A DNA stretch of 64,000 nt from Nocardia bovistercoris (GTDB lineage: Bacteria; Actinomycetota; Actinomycetes; Mycobacteriales; Mycobacteriaceae). The notes below the pieces were generated by a model that did no database searches, was not told where the DNA came from, and saw only the letters and a program-made list of their open reading frames with translations. Below, in pieces: positions 9,899 through 18,735 of the stretch. Every line of letters starts with the position of its first letter. The first letter of the stretch is position 1. The position numbers and the translations under genes are program-made. The stretch is taken from the NCBI RefSeq assembly GCF_015674855.1, contig NZ_JADMLG010000005.1, positions 248,001 to 312,000 on the forward strand, given 5' to 3'.

Positions 9899-10459
9899 TC
9901 ATCCCGGGTACGGGTCGGCGGTGCGTGCGGTGCGCAAGGCGTGCCCCCACCAGGCCAATTGGCCGAGCATCCTGGCCGCGGCGTCGATGGCGGCGCCGTC
10001 GCGGGTTTCACCGCTGTCGTCGAACGCGCGTTTCGCGCGGTGGAATCCGACGGATTCGCGAACCGAGACCATGTGGATCTCGGCGACCACCTGACGCAAC
10101 TGTTCGACCGCGCGCAGGCCGCCCGACAGTCCGCCGTAGGAGACGAATCCGATGGGTTTGGCCCGCCATTCGTGTTTGGCGCTGTCCAGGGCGGTCTTCA
10201 GCGAGGCCGGATAGCCGTGGTTGTACTCGGAGGTGACGGCGACGAAGGCGTCGGCGGCGGCGAGTCGCGCGCGGTACCGGTCGACCTCGGGTATCTCGGT
10301 GAGGTCTATCGGCAGCGGGGTGTCGGCGAGGTCGATGACCCCGGTGTCGAATCTGGCGTCAGCGCGCACGGTCCGCAGGAACCAGTCCGCGACCACCGGG
10401 GCGAATCGTTCGGGCCGCACGCTGGCGACGATGACTTCCAACCGGAGGGCGGTATCCAT
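9899..10459 (-). CDS. NAD(P)H-dependent FMN reductase, flavodoxin-like fold
   Basis: The 186-residue protein belongs to the NADPH-dependent FMN reductase family (quinone or azo-type reductases). It shows an N-terminal beta strand with the phosphate-binding SVRPERF loop, the SEYNHGYPASLK flavin motif around residue 78, and SYGGLSGG near residue 108, which binds the isoalloxazine ring. The physiological acceptor cannot be read from the sequence. The gene follows the epimerase gene by only 9 bp on the same strand, so the two are probably cotranscribed. Confidence in the family is high and in the substrate low. Confidence 0.85.
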   Translation of the reverse strand: MDTALRLEVIVASVRPERFAPVVADWFLRTVRADARFDTGVIDLADTPLPIDLTEIPEVDRYRARLAAADAFVAVTSEYNHGYPASLKTALDSAKHEWRAKPIGFVSYGGLSGGLRAVEQLRQVVAEIHMVSVRESVGFHRAKRAFDDSGETRDGAAIDAAARMLGQLAWWGHALRTARTADPYPG

Positions 10460-10468
10460 CGAGCGAGC

Positions 10469-11539
10469 CTAACTCCGCCGGACATCGTGGCCGTCGGCGC
10501 GGCCCGGCGCCACCGCGTCCGCCGGGGATTCCTCGATGGGACTGGCGAATTCGGCCAGACCTTCGGCGGGGATGAGCCGGGCGGTGAATCCGAGGGCGCG
10601 TTCGGCGCGGGCCGGGCTGCCGACCACATGGCGGACATCGGACAGGCGGTACTGCCCCGTCACGATCGGCGCGGGTCCGCCGCGGGACCTGGCCATGATG
10701 GAAGCGGCCTGGTACAGCGTGATCGGGTGTCCCGAGGCGATATTGAGCGGCACGAAACCGGGCAGCGACTGCTCGACGGCCGCGACCGTCGCCCGCACCA
10801 CGTCGTCCACGTGCACGAAATCGCGGACCTGGCCGCCGTCCTCGAACACCCGGGGCGCGGAACCGGCGACCAGCGCGTCGCGGAAACGCGCGTGGATGCC
10901 GCCGCGCGCACCCGGCCCGTACACGTGGTGCAGACGCAGCGCGGTGACCCCCGAGGTGGTGGCCAGCCCCCACGAGTACGCGTAGTTCTCCACCGCCGCC
11001 TTGCTCGCCCCGAAGAAGCCGCGCGGCCGGGCCGGCGCGTCCTCACCGACCGGTTCCCAGGTCAGCACCTCGCCGGTGCGGGGCGCACGGTGATCGAACA
11101 TGCCGCGATCCAGGTCGGCGCGCAGCCGCAGGCCCGGCGAGAACGATCCGCCGTGCACCATCCGGTACCGGCCCTCGCCGTAGATCGCGGCCGACGAGGC
11201 GAGCACCAGTCGCCGGATCCGCGCCGCGGTCATCGCCGTGAGCAGGACCGCGGTGCCGAAATCGTTGTGCGCCGCGAAATCGGCGGCGCTCGGCACCGGA
11301 TCGGGACCGCCGCCGAGCCCGGCCAGGTGACACACCGCGTCGACCCCGTGCAGCAGTTCCCCCATCGCCGTGCCGTCGCGCACGTCCACCCTGGTGATGC
11401 CCTCCGGCGGCCGCGCCTGCTTCCCGTGGATCGAAGGATGCATGGAATCGACGGCGACCACCTCGTGGTCGGCGGCGCTCAGCGCCCGCCGCACCCGCGA
11501 TCCGATGAAACCGGCCGCACCGGTGACCAGTACCTTCAT
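10469..11539 (-). CDS. NAD-dependent epimerase/dehydratase (extended SDR) with Phe in place of catalytic Tyr
   Basis: The 356-residue product starts with a classic Rossmann motif (VTGAAGFIGS) and has the extended-SDR layout of sugar-nucleotide epimerases, including the ASSAAIYGEG strand and LRLHHVYGPG. The active-site YxxxK normally has Tyr four residues before Lys. Here the segment reads GFFGASKAAVE, so Phe replaces Tyr. The nucleotides (TTC TTC) are clear. The enzyme may therefore be catalytically altered or may use another residue. It lies 56 bp downstream of the MTAP gene and 9 bp upstream of the FMN reductase. The substrate is unknown. Confidence 0.85.
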   Translation of the reverse strand: MKVLVTGAAGFIGSRVRRALSAADHEVVAVDSMHPSIHGKQARPPEGITRVDVRDGTAMGELLHGVDAVCHLAGLGGGPDPVPSAADFAAHNDFGTAVLLTAMTAARIRRLVLASSAAIYGEGRYRMVHGGSFSPGLRLRADLDRGMFDHRAPRTGEVLTWEPVGEDAPARPRGFFGASKAAVENYAYSWGLATTSGVTALRLHHVYGPGARGGIHARFRDALVAGSAPRVFEDGGQVRDFVHVDDVVRATVAAVEQSLPGFVPLNIASGHPITLYQAASIMARSRGGPAPIVTGQYRLSDVRHVVGSPARAERALGFTARLIPAEGLAEFASPIEESPADAVAPGRADGHDVRRS

Positions 11540-11595
11540 GTCACAACCCCGTGTTCACGCGCCGAGTTCCGACCGAACGCGCCGGAACCCTGCTC

Positions 11596-12405
11596 TCACG
11601 GTAGTTCGAAAGGCAGCGACACTCCCGTGTGCACGGTGCAGCGCTCACAGGTGTCCTCGCCCGCGACGGCCGCGACGGACCGGCGGATCAATTCCTTGAA
11701 CGGCTCGAGATTGCGCTCGAACTCGGCGAAGACGTCGACCGCGTGCACGCCGTCGCCCTCTTCGAGTCCCGCGTCCAGATCGGTGACCAGCGCGACCGCC
11801 GCGTAGCACATCTCCAGTTCGCGAGCCAGGACCGATTCCGGATATCCGGTCATGTTCACCAGGTCCCAGCCCTGTCCGGCGAACCACCGGCTCTCCGCGC
11901 GGGTGGAGAAACGCGGTCCCTGGATCACGACCATCGCGCCGCCCGCCTTCAGCGGCAATTCGGGAACCTCGGATTTCACCACCGCCGAGCGCAGTTCGTC
12001 ACAGTACGGATCGGCGAACGACACGTGCACACCACCGCCGTCGAAATAGGTCTGCGGCCGACCCGAGGTGCGGTCGACGAGTTGATCGGGAACCGCGACC
12101 GTGCCCGGCCCCCAGTCGCCGCGCAGGCTGCCGACCGCGCACGGCGCGAGCACCCGGCGCACGCCGAGGGAACGCAGCGCCCACATGTTCGCCCGGTACG
12201 GCAGCGTGTGCGGCGCGTACTCGTGCTGTTTGCCGTGCCGCGGCACGAAGGCCACCGCCCGCCCCTCGACCTCGCCGATCGCGATCGGCGCACTCGGTTC
12301 GCCGTACGGGGTGTCGACGGCGACCTCGGTGGCGGCGTCGTCGAAGAAGTCGTAGAAACCGCTGCCGCCGATGACGGCGAGCGCGGGACGCGGATGCGAG
12401 CTCAT
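11596..12405 (-). CDS. S-methyl-5'-thioadenosine phosphorylase
   Basis: This 269-residue protein belongs to the PNP/MTAP phosphorylase family. It splits methylthioadenosine (or a close 5'-deoxy purine nucleoside) into adenine and methylthioribose-1-phosphate, for methionine salvage and clearing of a polyamine by-product. Visible motifs are VIGGSGFY at the N-terminus, VPRHGKQHEYAPH (phosphate/nucleoside site), VIQGPRFSTRAE, and NMTGYPE with the catalytic-pocket Asp in LVTDLDAG. A CxxC (CERC) lies near the C-terminus. The ATG at 12405 fits the family start; the much longer upstream open frame is a GC artefact. Closely related enzymes act on methylthioinosine, so the exact substrate is not certain. 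Confidence 0.88.
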   Translation of the reverse strand: MSSHPRPALAVIGGSGFYDFFDDAATEVAVDTPYGEPSAPIAIGEVEGRAVAFVPRHGKQHEYAPHTLPYRANMWALRSLGVRRVLAPCAVGSLRGDWGPGTVAVPDQLVDRTSGRPQTYFDGGGVHVSFADPYCDELRSAVVKSEVPELPLKAGGAMVVIQGPRFSTRAESRWFAGQGWDLVNMTGYPESVLARELEMCYAAVALVTDLDAGLEEGDGVHAVDVFAEFERNLEPFKELIRRSVAAVAGEDTCERCTVHTGVSLPFELP

Positions 12406-12544
12406 GAGTGGATTCTCTCGTCTTCGCGGACGCGACGCACACCGGGTCCCCCGCTCGCAATGGCCGGTGACGGGTGTCACGGATCGGCGGCGAGCGCCGT
12501 CGGGTCCGCGATGATGGACGCACCGATTCGATGGGGAGGTTCTG

Positions 12545-13498
12545 GTGGCACGTGCGCATGTCGGTGTCGGTGTCTGGCTCACGGTGGCGAGCGGTCTGGC
12601 CTTCGCCACCTCGGGACCTTTCGCCAAGGCCGTGCTCAGTGCCCGCTGGTCCCCCGGCGCCACTTTGGCCATCCGGTTGACGGGCGCGGCCGCGATCATT
12701 CTCGCCCTCGCCCTCGTTCTCGACCGGCGCGCCCTGTTCGACAGCCGCCGCCACCTGCGCACCCTCGCCGTTTTCGGCGTGGTCGCGCTCGCCGGGGTGC
12801 AGGCCACCTTCTTCCTCGCGCTGGAGTACCTCCAGGTCGGCGTGGCACTGATGATCCAGTTCCTGGCGCCGATCGCGGTGATCGGCTGGAACTGGCTGGT
12901 CCGCGCGCGGCGGCCGAGTGCCGTCACGCTGCTCGGCGCGACGCTGGCGATCTGCGGGGCCGCGCTGGTCATCGACGTCTTCGACAGCGGCGGGCTCGAT
13001 GTCGTCGGGCTCGGGTGGGCGCTGCTGTCGATGGCCGGTAACGCGGCCTTCTTCATCCTGTCGGATCGCGGGGCGGACACCATGAGTCCGGTGGTGCTGC
13101 TCGGCGCGGGCATGACGGTCGCGGCGGTCACGGCGTGGGCGCTGGCGCTGATCCACCTGCTGCCGCTGCGCTTCGGCACGGCCTCGGTGACGCTGGCCGA
13201 GCACCGCGTGCCGACGGCGGTGTCGCTGGCTCTGCTGGTGATGGTGAGCACCGTCGCCGCCTACCTGTGCGGGGTGGCGGGGGCGGCCAGGATCGGGTCC
13301 ACGCTCACGTCACTGATCCTGCTGAGCGAGGTACTGTTCGCGGTGGCGTTGTCGTGGCTGCTGCTCGGCGAATCGGTCGCGCCGATCCAGGTGGCGGGCG
13401 GTGTCGTGCTGATCGGGGGTATCGTCCTGGCCCGACGCGGTACGCGAGAACAACCGCCGCTGCCCGAGGGCGCGGCGCCGAATCCGGTCCGCACCTGA
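12545..13498 (+). CDS. EamA/DMT-family permease (drug/metabolite exporter)
   Basis: The 317-residue product has ten hydrophobic helices in two EamA repeats (roughly residues 5-145 and 155-290), the normal size for the drug/metabolite transporter superfamily. Such proteins export amino acids, purines or small drugs; the substrate cannot be inferred here. The GTG start at 12545 follows a strong GGGGAGGT Shine-Dalgarno sequence. The C-terminal tail is short and basic with a Pro-rich end. The gene stands alone, divergent from the MTAP gene and followed by a CsoR-type operator and csoR. Confidence 0.85.
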   Translation: MARAHVGVGVWLTVASGLAFATSGPFAKAVLSARWSPGATLAIRLTGAAAIILALALVLDRRALFDSRRHLRTLAVFGVVALAGVQATFFLALEYLQVGVALMIQFLAPIAVIGWNWLVRARRPSAVTLLGATLAICGAALVIDVFDSGGLDVVGLGWALLSMAGNAAFFILSDRGADTMSPVVLLGAGMTVAAVTAWALALIHLLPLRFGTASVTLAEHRVPTAVSLALLVMVSTVAAYLCGVAGAARIGSTLTSLILLSEVLFAVALSWLLLGESVAPIQVAGGVVLIGGIVLARRGTREQPPLPEGAAPNPVRT

Positions 13499-13517
13499 CA
13501 ACCCGCCGGAATACAAC

Positions 13518-13532
13518 TACCCTTGGGGGGTA
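13518..13532. promoter_or_regulatory. Predicted CsoR operator
   Basis: TACCCTTGGGGGGTA is an inverted repeat (TACCC/GGGTA) with a G-tract. This is the typical GC-tract palindrome of CsoR/RcnR-family operators. It lies 48 bp before the csoR start, which suggests copper-relieved autorepression. Confidence 0.65.
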
Positions 13533-13580
13533 TTGAATGTCCTGTTCGATAACCGCCGTCGGGCAGCGAGGAGATATGCG

Positions 13581-13895
13581 GTGACCACCCCCGATACCGA
13601 TGCCACCGGCCACGCGCACGGCTACATCACCGCCAAGGACGACTACCTCAAGCGCCTGCGCCGCATCGAAGGGCAGGCGCGCGGCCTGCAGCGCATGGTC
13701 GAAGAGGAGAAGTACTGCATCGATATCCTCACCCAGGTCTCGGCCATGACGAAGGCACTGCAAGCCGTCGCCATGGGGCTGCTCGAGGATCACATCAGCC
13801 ACTGCGTGGTGGACGCCGCGGTGGCGGGCGGCCCCGAGGCCGAGGCCAAGATCAAAGAAGCCACCGACGCCATCGCCAGACTGGTCCGCTCCTGA
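13581..13895 (+). CDS. csoR: CsoR-family copper-sensing repressor
   Basis: This 104-residue, all-helical DUF156 protein keeps the complete Cu(I) ligand set: Cys46, His71 and Cys75, with spacings of 25 and 4 residues exactly as in M. tuberculosis CsoR (C36-H61-C65). The helix-1 signature RLRRIEGQARGLQRMV is also present. CsoR binds DNA in the apo form and releases it on binding Cu(I). The GTG at 13581 has a GAGGAGAT ribosome-binding site; the open frame extends further upstream but would include the operator. No copper ATPase or chaperone lies next to it, so it may act on itself and on distant targets. The upstream EamA gene is not an obvious target. Confidence 0.88.
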   Translation: MTTPDTDATGHAHGYITAKDDYLKRLRRIEGQARGLQRMVEEEKYCIDILTQVSAMTKALQAVAMGLLEDHISHCVVDAAVAGGPEAEAKIKEATDAIARLVRS

Positions 13896-13917
13896 GCGGA
13901 GCGGACCGCCTCCCGGT

Positions 13918-14754
13918 TCACCTCGCGATCGGCAGCACCTTCGCGAGTTCGCGCAACGTCGCCAGATAGTCCTCGTCCAGCGGCTGGATGGCGATGTGAT
14001 CGGCGCCCGCTTCGAGGTGCGCGACCAAACCGGCCGCGACCTCGACCGCCGAACCGTGGATCGCCAGATCATCGATCAGACGATCGCTGCCTGGGCCCGC
14101 GACATCCTGCTCCGTGTAGCCGAGTCTGCGCAGATTCGCGACGTAGTTGCGCAGCCCGAGGTACATGGGAACCATGGTGCGGCCGGTGGCGCGGGCCCGG
14201 TCCACATCCTCGTCGAGGACCACCTTCTGCTCGGCCACCAGCAGCGTTCCCGCGCCGAGGACCTCACGTGCGACCTGGTTGTACCGCGGCGGCGCCAGAT
14301 ACGGCAGCGCGCCCGCGCTGCGATCCCGCGCCAATTCCAGCACCCGAGGTCCGAGCGCGGCCAACGCGCGACCCTGCTTCGGGACGCCTTCGCTGTCGAG
14401 GATGTCGAGGTATTCGACGAGAGCGCGATACGGGGTGCGCGCGTCCGCACCGTTCGCCTCGGGGTGGCCGACGCCTATTCCGAGCAGGAAACGCCCTGGA
14501 AAACGCGCCTCGATTCGATGGAAGGATTCCGCGACGCCCTCGGCCTTCGCGGACCAGATATTGACGATGCTGGTGCCGACCCGCAACGTTTCGGTCGCCT
14601 CCAACAACGATTCCACCACCGGCAGATCGGCGGGCGGCGAACCGCCGAGCCATAATGTGCCGTACCCGAGTTGCTCCAGCTCACGAGCCGATTCCGGGGT
14701 GAACCCCAGATATCCGCGCCACACGCCGAACTTGCCGAGATCATCAATGGTCAT
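13918..14754 (-). CDS. LLM-class F420-dependent oxidoreductase
   Basis: The 278-residue product is a luciferase-like (alpha/beta)8 barrel of the actinobacterial F420 subfamily. It has the TLWLGGSP loop, the LRVGTSIVNIW strand, the GVGHPEANG cofactor loop and the C-terminal ADHIAIQPL strand. Such enzymes oxidise or reduce diverse substrates with F420; no specific reaction can be assigned. The start ATG at 14754 follows AAAGGAG with an 11-nt spacer. An upstream ATG at 14775 would add seven residues. It is convergent with csoR and not clearly in an operon. Confidence 0.82.
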   Translation of the reverse strand: MTIDDLGKFGVWRGYLGFTPESARELEQLGYGTLWLGGSPPADLPVVESLLEATETLRVGTSIVNIWSAKAEGVAESFHRIEARFPGRFLLGIGVGHPEANGADARTPYRALVEYLDILDSEGVPKQGRALAALGPRVLELARDRSAGALPYLAPPRYNQVAREVLGAGTLLVAEQKVVLDEDVDRARATGRTMVPMYLGLRNYVANLRRLGYTEQDVAGPGSDRLIDDLAIHGSAVEVAAGLVAHLEAGADHIAIQPLDEDYLATLRELAKVLPIAR

Positions 14755-14913
14755 GGCCGTCGCAACTCCTTTCATCCTGAAATTATTGCAATGCCCGATA
14801 TGCATTCCCCTTTTCGAGGCCGACGAACCCTGTCCATTCGATCACACCGCGCCCGGTGTGCTCATGATTTGCCATGTGCCGCAAGTGATCCCATTCGGTG
14901 CGGATGCGGGCAC

Positions 14914-15828
14914 TCAACCGCCGCAACACCCCGGATCGGGCGCGGGCAGGCTGCGCACCTCCCTGGTCTCGGCATTGCGCGCGGCGAGCGCGGCATCGGC
15001 GGGATAGTCCACCGCCACCAAGCTCAGGCCGTGCGCGGGCGCCACCGTGACCGCGCTGGACCGACTGGACTCGGCGAGCAGGCCACCCACCCACTCCGGG
15101 GTGCGCCGCCCCTCCCCCACCGCGAGCACCGCGCCGACCAGACTGCGCACCATCGACCAGCAGAACGCGTCCGCGCTGACATGGGCGCTCAGCAGGTCAC
15201 CGGCACGCTCCCAGTCGAAGCGCTGGAGTTCACGCACTGTCGTCGCGCCCTCCCGCCGCCGACAGAACGCCGCGAAATCATGCAGCCCCAACAGTTTTCG
15301 TGACGCGGCCCGCATCGCGTCCACATCGACCGCCCGGCACGGCACCACCCAGCGCGCCATCAGCGGGTCCGCGCCGTAGGGCGCGGTCGTGAGCCGGTAG
15401 CGGTAGTGCCTGCGGATCGCGGAGAACCTGGCATCGAATTCGGGCGGAACAGGCCGAACGGCGGTGATGCGCACATCCTTCGGCAGAAAACGCGCCATCC
15501 GATGAATCAGCTTCCCGCCGTCCACCTCGGCGGCGGTATCGAAATGAGCGACCTGCCCCTCCGCGTGCACACCCGCGTCGGTGCGCCCGGCCACCGTGAG
15601 CCCGACCGGTTCCCGATAGACCTTGCTCAACGCCTCCTCGAGCACACCCTGCACCGTGCGCAGACCGGGCTGGCGCGCCCACCCGGTGAAATCGGTCCCG
15701 TCATAAGCGATATCGAGCCGAATCCGAACAGTCTCGGGCGAATCGACAGCAGGAACCCCGGCGGCGGCTCCAGCGGAGACCACGACAAGCGCGGAAGCGG
15801 CCGCGGATCCCGAGGGCAGGTCGGTCAT
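14914..15828 (-). CDS. truA: tRNA pseudouridine synthase A
   Basis: TruA converts U38-U40 of the tRNA anticodon stem to pseudouridine. The 304-residue protein has the catalytic Asp84 in GRTDAGVHA, the N-terminal YDGTDFTGW motif and the C-terminal [17 protein letters not shown] helix typical of TruA. The start at 15828 is chosen because GGAGGA sits just upstream. About 30 Ala/Ser/Val-rich residues precede the conserved domain, so a later start is possible. It follows the rplQ operon, as in mycobacteria, but a terminator hairpin lies between them. Confidence 0.95.
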   Translation of the reverse strand: MTDLPSGSAAASALVVVSAGAAAGVPAVDSPETVRIRLDIAYDGTDFTGWARQPGLRTVQGVLEEALSKVYREPVGLTVAGRTDAGVHAEGQVAHFDTAAEVDGGKLIHRMARFLPKDVRITAVRPVPPEFDARFSAIRRHYRYRLTTAPYGADPLMARWVVPCRAVDVDAMRAASRKLLGLHDFAAFCRRREGATTVRELQRFDWERAGDLLSAHVSADAFCWSMVRSLVGAVLAVGEGRRTPEWVGGLLAESSRSSAVTVAPAHGLSLVAVDYPADAALAARNAETREVRSLPAPDPGCCGG

Positions 15829-15902
15829 CGAATCCTCCACGCGCGGCGGCTCGCTCGCGCCGGGCCGCGAGCGAAGGACAGGTACCCGGTCCGAACGAAC
15901 AA

Positions 15903-15934
15903 GAGCCCGCCCACCGCGTACGGTGAGCGGGCTC
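15903..15934 (-). terminator. Rho-independent-type terminator of the rplQ operon
   Basis: The stem GAGCCCGCCCACCG (15903-15916) pairs with 15921-15934, with one C-A mismatch and a 4-nt CGTA loop. On the transcribed strand TTGTTCGTTC follows. It lies 15 bp after the rplQ stop. Confidence 0.8.
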
Positions 15935-15948
15935 CGGGGAGCCTGGAA

Positions 15949-16482
15949 TCAGGCGTCCTTCTTGTCCTCGACACTCTCGTCGGCCACAGCCTCGGCGACC
16001 TCGGTGGCGTCCTCGACCGTCTCGGTCGCCTCGGCGGCGTCCTCGGTGGTCTCGGCGACCGGTGCGGCCTCGGCCTTCTGCGACGCGGCGACGCGGCGAG
16101 CGCGATCGGCCTCGTTGGTCACGGTCTTCTCCCGGACCAACTCGATGATCGCCATCGGCGCGTTGTCACCCTTGCGGGGCAGCGTCTTGGTGATGCGGGT
16201 GTAGCCGCCCTCGCGACCCTCGAAGGAGGGACCGATGGTGGCGAACAGTTCGTGCACCACATCCTTGTCGCGAATGACCTTGAGCACCTCGCGACGGTCG
16301 GCCAGCGTGCCGCCCTTCGCCTTGGTGACGAGCTTCTCGGCGTAGGGGCGCAGCGCCTTGGCCTTGGCCTCCGTGGTCGTGATACGACCGTGCTCGAAGA
16401 GCGCCGTGGCCAGATTGGCGAAGATCGCCTTCTGGTGCGACGCCGACCCGCCGAAGCGGGCACCCTTCTTGGGCTTGGGCAT
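15949..16482 (-). CDS. rplQ: Large ribosomal subunit protein bL17
   Basis: bL17 of the 50S subunit lies near the peptide exit tunnel. The 177-residue product carries the N-terminal core ([18 protein letters not shown], then [17 protein letters not shown]). A long acidic Ala/Glu/Val tail (about residues 140-177) ends in KKDA. Such tails are usual in actinobacterial L17. It is the last gene of the infA-rplQ operon, 46 bp after rpoA, and is followed by a strong hairpin. Confidence 0.97.
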   Translation of the reverse strand: MPKPKKGARFGGSASHQKAIFANLATALFEHGRITTTEAKAKALRPYAEKLVTKAKGGTLADRREVLKVIRDKDVVHELFATIGPSFEGREGGYTRITKTLPRKGDNAPMAIIELVREKTVTNEADRARRVAASQKAEAAPVAETTEDAAEATETVEDATEVAEAVADESVEDKKDA

Positions 16483-16528
16483 TGTGTTCTCCTTGTCAGA
16501 GGCCGTCTCGGGTGCCTACCCCAGTGGC

Positions 16529-17587
16529 CTAGAGCTGTTCGGTCTCGGCGTAATCCTGTTCGCCGCCGTCGGTGTCGCTGAACGTGCCGCTGTCGCTCCA
16601 CGTGCCGGTGCTCGCGTCGTAACCCACCACCGAGGACGGGTCGAACGACGCCGGGCTGTCCTTGAGCGAGAGGCCGAGCGCGTGCAGCTTGACCTTGACC
16701 TCGTCGATGGACTTCTGGCCGAAGTTGCGGATGTCGAGCAGATCCGACTCGGTGCGGGCGACGAGCTCGCCCACCGTGTGCACACCCTCGCGCTTGAGGC
16801 AGTTGTAGGACCGGACGGTGAGGTCCAGATCCTCGATCGGCAGCCCGAAGGAGGCGATGTGATCCGCCTCGGCGGGCGAGGGGCCGATCTCGATGCCCTC
16901 GGCTTCGACGTTCAGTTCGCGGGCCAGGCCGAACAGTTCGACCAGGGTCTTGCCCGCCGAGGCGAGCGCGTCCCGCGCGCTGATGGAGTTCTTGGTCTCC
17001 ACGTCGAGGATGAGACGGTCGAAGTCGGTGCGCTGCTCGACACGGGTGGCCTCGACCTTGTAGGTCACCTTGAGCACCGGGGAGTAGATCGAATCCACCG
17101 GAATCCGGCCGATTTCCGCACCGGACGCCTTGTTCTGCACGGCGGGGACGTAACCGCGACCGCGCTCGACCACGAGCTCGATCTCGAGTTTGCCCTTGTC
17201 GTTCAGGGTGGCGATGTGCATATCCGGGTTGTGCACGACGACCCCCGCGGGCGGCACGATGTCACCGGCGGTGACGGTGCCAGGTCCCTGCTTGCGCACG
17301 TACATCGTGACCGGCTCGTCCTCCTCCGAGGACACGACCAGACCCTTCAGGTTCAGGATGATGTCGGTGACATCCTCCTTCACGCCGGGAACGGTGGTGA
17401 ACTCGTGCAGGACGCCGTCGATGCGGATGCTCGTGACCGCGGCCCCCGGAATCGAGGACAGCAAGGTACGGCGCAGCGAGTTGCCGAGGGTGTAGCCGAA
17501 GCCCGGCTCGAGCGGTTCGATGGTGAACTTCGAGCGGTTCTCGGCGACGACCTCTTCGGTCAGGGTCGGACGCTGGGAAATCAGCAT
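16529..17587 (-). CDS. rpoA: RNA polymerase alpha subunit
   Basis: The alpha dimer scaffolds RNA polymerase assembly, and its C-terminal domain contacts activators and UP elements. The 352-residue product shows the alpha-NTD start ([11 protein letters not shown], then [25 protein letters not shown]), the conserved LNLKGLVV segment, and the alpha-CTD helix-hairpin-helix near residues 255-315 ([14 protein letters not shown]). A Ser/Asp-rich tail follows. It sits between rpsD and rplQ in the standard actinobacterial order; a perfect hairpin lies between it and rpsD. Confidence 0.98.
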   Translation of the reverse strand: MLISQRPTLTEEVVAENRSKFTIEPLEPGFGYTLGNSLRRTLLSSIPGAAVTSIRIDGVLHEFTTVPGVKEDVTDIILNLKGLVVSSEEDEPVTMYVRKQGPGTVTAGDIVPPAGVVVHNPDMHIATLNDKGKLEIELVVERGRGYVPAVQNKASGAEIGRIPVDSIYSPVLKVTYKVEATRVEQRTDFDRLILDVETKNSISARDALASAGKTLVELFGLARELNVEAEGIEIGPSPAEADHIASFGLPIEDLDLTVRSYNCLKREGVHTVGELVARTESDLLDIRNFGQKSIDEVKVKLHALGLSLKDSPASFDPSSVVGYDASTGTWSDSGTFSDTDGGEQDYAETEQL

Positions 17588-17640
17588 GGATTCATCCTCC
17601 TGTTCGGGCGCCCACTATTTGACGCCCACGAATGGGATTT

Positions 17641-17666
17641 CCTTCCGCCGCCGAAACGGCGGAAGG
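17641..17666 (-). promoter_or_regulatory. Intercistronic hairpin between rpsD and rpoA
   Basis: The arms CCTTCCGCCG and CGGCGGAAGG form a perfect 10-bp stem with a 6-nt loop in the 99-bp gap between rpsD and rpoA. It has no T-run. It may lower read-through, mark an RNA processing site or stabilise the mRNA ends. The function is inferred. Confidence 0.55.
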
Positions 17667-17686
17667 ACAGCGACACGAAAAGCCGA

Positions 17687-18292
17687 TTACTTCGAGTAGT
17701 ACTCGACGATCAGCTGTTCTTGCAGCGGCACATCGATCTGAGCGCGCTCGGGCACCTGGTGCACGAGGATGCGCAGGCGGCCGGGAAGCACCTGGAGCCA
17801 GCCGGGGACCGGACGGTCGCCGACGGTCTCGCGCGCCACCTGGAACGGCAGCGTGCTCAGCGACTTGTCCTTGACATCGATGATGTCGTACTGGGAGACC
17901 TGGTAGCTGGGGACGTCGACCTTCACGCCGTTGACCACGAAGTGGCCGTGGCTGACGAGCTGACGGGCCTGACGGCGGGTGCGCGCGAGTCCGGCGCGGT
18001 ACACGACGTTGTCGAGACGGGTCTCGAGCAGACGCAGCAGGTTGTCACCGGTCTTGCCCTTGAGGCGGTTGGCCTCCTCGTAGTACCGGCGGAACTGCTT
18101 CTCCATGACGCCGTAGGAGAAGCGGGCCTTCTGCTTCTCCTGCAGCTGGAGCAGGTACTCGCTCTCCTTGATCCGCGCGCGGCCGTGCTGGCCGGGCGGG
18201 TAGGGACGACGCTCGAACGCCTGGTCGCCTCCGACGAGGTCGACGCGCAGACGACGCGACTTGCGGGTGATAGGGCCTGTGTAACGAGCCAT
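17687..18292 (-). CDS. rpsD: Small ribosomal subunit protein uS4
   Basis: uS4 nucleates 30S assembly by binding 16S rRNA. The 201-residue product begins MARYTGP and has the S4 RNA-binding domain around residues 92-155 (RLDNVVYRAG, then RQARQLVSHGHFVVNG). It lacks the zinc-binding Cys residues of the C+ form. It lies 20 bp after rpsK in the operon. In other bacteria S4 represses its own operon; no leader structure for that could be confirmed here. Confidence 0.97.
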   Translation of the reverse strand: MARYTGPITRKSRRLRVDLVGGDQAFERRPYPPGQHGRARIKESEYLLQLQEKQKARFSYGVMEKQFRRYYEEANRLKGKTGDNLLRLLETRLDNVVYRAGLARTRRQARQLVSHGHFVVNGVKVDVPSYQVSQYDIIDVKDKSLSTLPFQVARETVGDRPVPGWLQVLPGRLRILVHQVPERAQIDVPLQEQLIVEYYSK

Positions 18293-18312
18293 TGTTCGCT
18301 GTTCCTTTCCCG

Positions 18313-18726
18313 CTAGACGCGACGCCGCTTGGGCGGACGGCAGCCGTTGTGCGGCTGCGGGGTGACATCGGAGATCGTGCCCACCTCGAGGCCTGCGGCC
18401 TGCAGCGAACGGATCGCGGTCTCACGGCCCGAACCCGGGCCCTTGACGAACACGTCGACCTTCTTGACGCCGTTCTCCTGCGCCTTGCGCGCCGCGTTCT
18501 CGGCGGCGAGCTGCGCGGCGAACGGGGTCGACTTGCGCGAACCCTTGAAGCCGACGTGGCCCGAGGACGCCCACGAGATGACGTTGCCGTTCGGGTCGGT
18601 GATCGACACGATCGTGTTGTTGAAGGTGCTCTTGATGTGCGCGTGGCCGTGCGGGACGTTCTTCTTTTCCCGGCGACGCGACTTCTGGGTCTTCTTCGGG
18701 CCCGCGGCCCTGCTCTTAGGAGGCAT
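18313..18726 (-). CDS. rpsK: Small ribosomal subunit protein uS11
   Basis: uS11 forms part of the 30S platform near the E site. The 137-residue product has a Lys/Arg-rich N-terminus and the family motifs [21 protein letters not shown] and [18 protein letters not shown], ending [13 protein letters not shown]. The ATG at 18726 follows the rpsM stop by 9 bp within the same operon. Confidence 0.97.
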   Translation of the reverse strand: MPPKSRAAGPKKTQKSRRREKKNVPHGHAHIKSTFNNTIVSITDPNGNVISWASSGHVGFKGSRKSTPFAAQLAAENAARKAQENGVKKVDVFVKGPGSGRETAIRSLQAAGLEVGTISDVTPQPHNGCRPPKRRRV

Positions 18727-18735
18727 GCGCTATCC

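Noticed and set aside
12406..13251. N-terminal extension of the MTAP gene in the same minus-strand frame
   Set aside because: The extension overlaps the EamA permease and is Ser/Arg-rich. The family start lies at 12405.
15949..16070. Acidic tail of bL17 as something unusual
   Set aside because: Such Ala/Glu-rich tails are normal in actinobacterial L17 proteins.
16358..18316. Plus-strand frame opposite rpoA and rpsD
   Set aside because: The opposite strand encodes essential conserved proteins, so this frame is a shadow.
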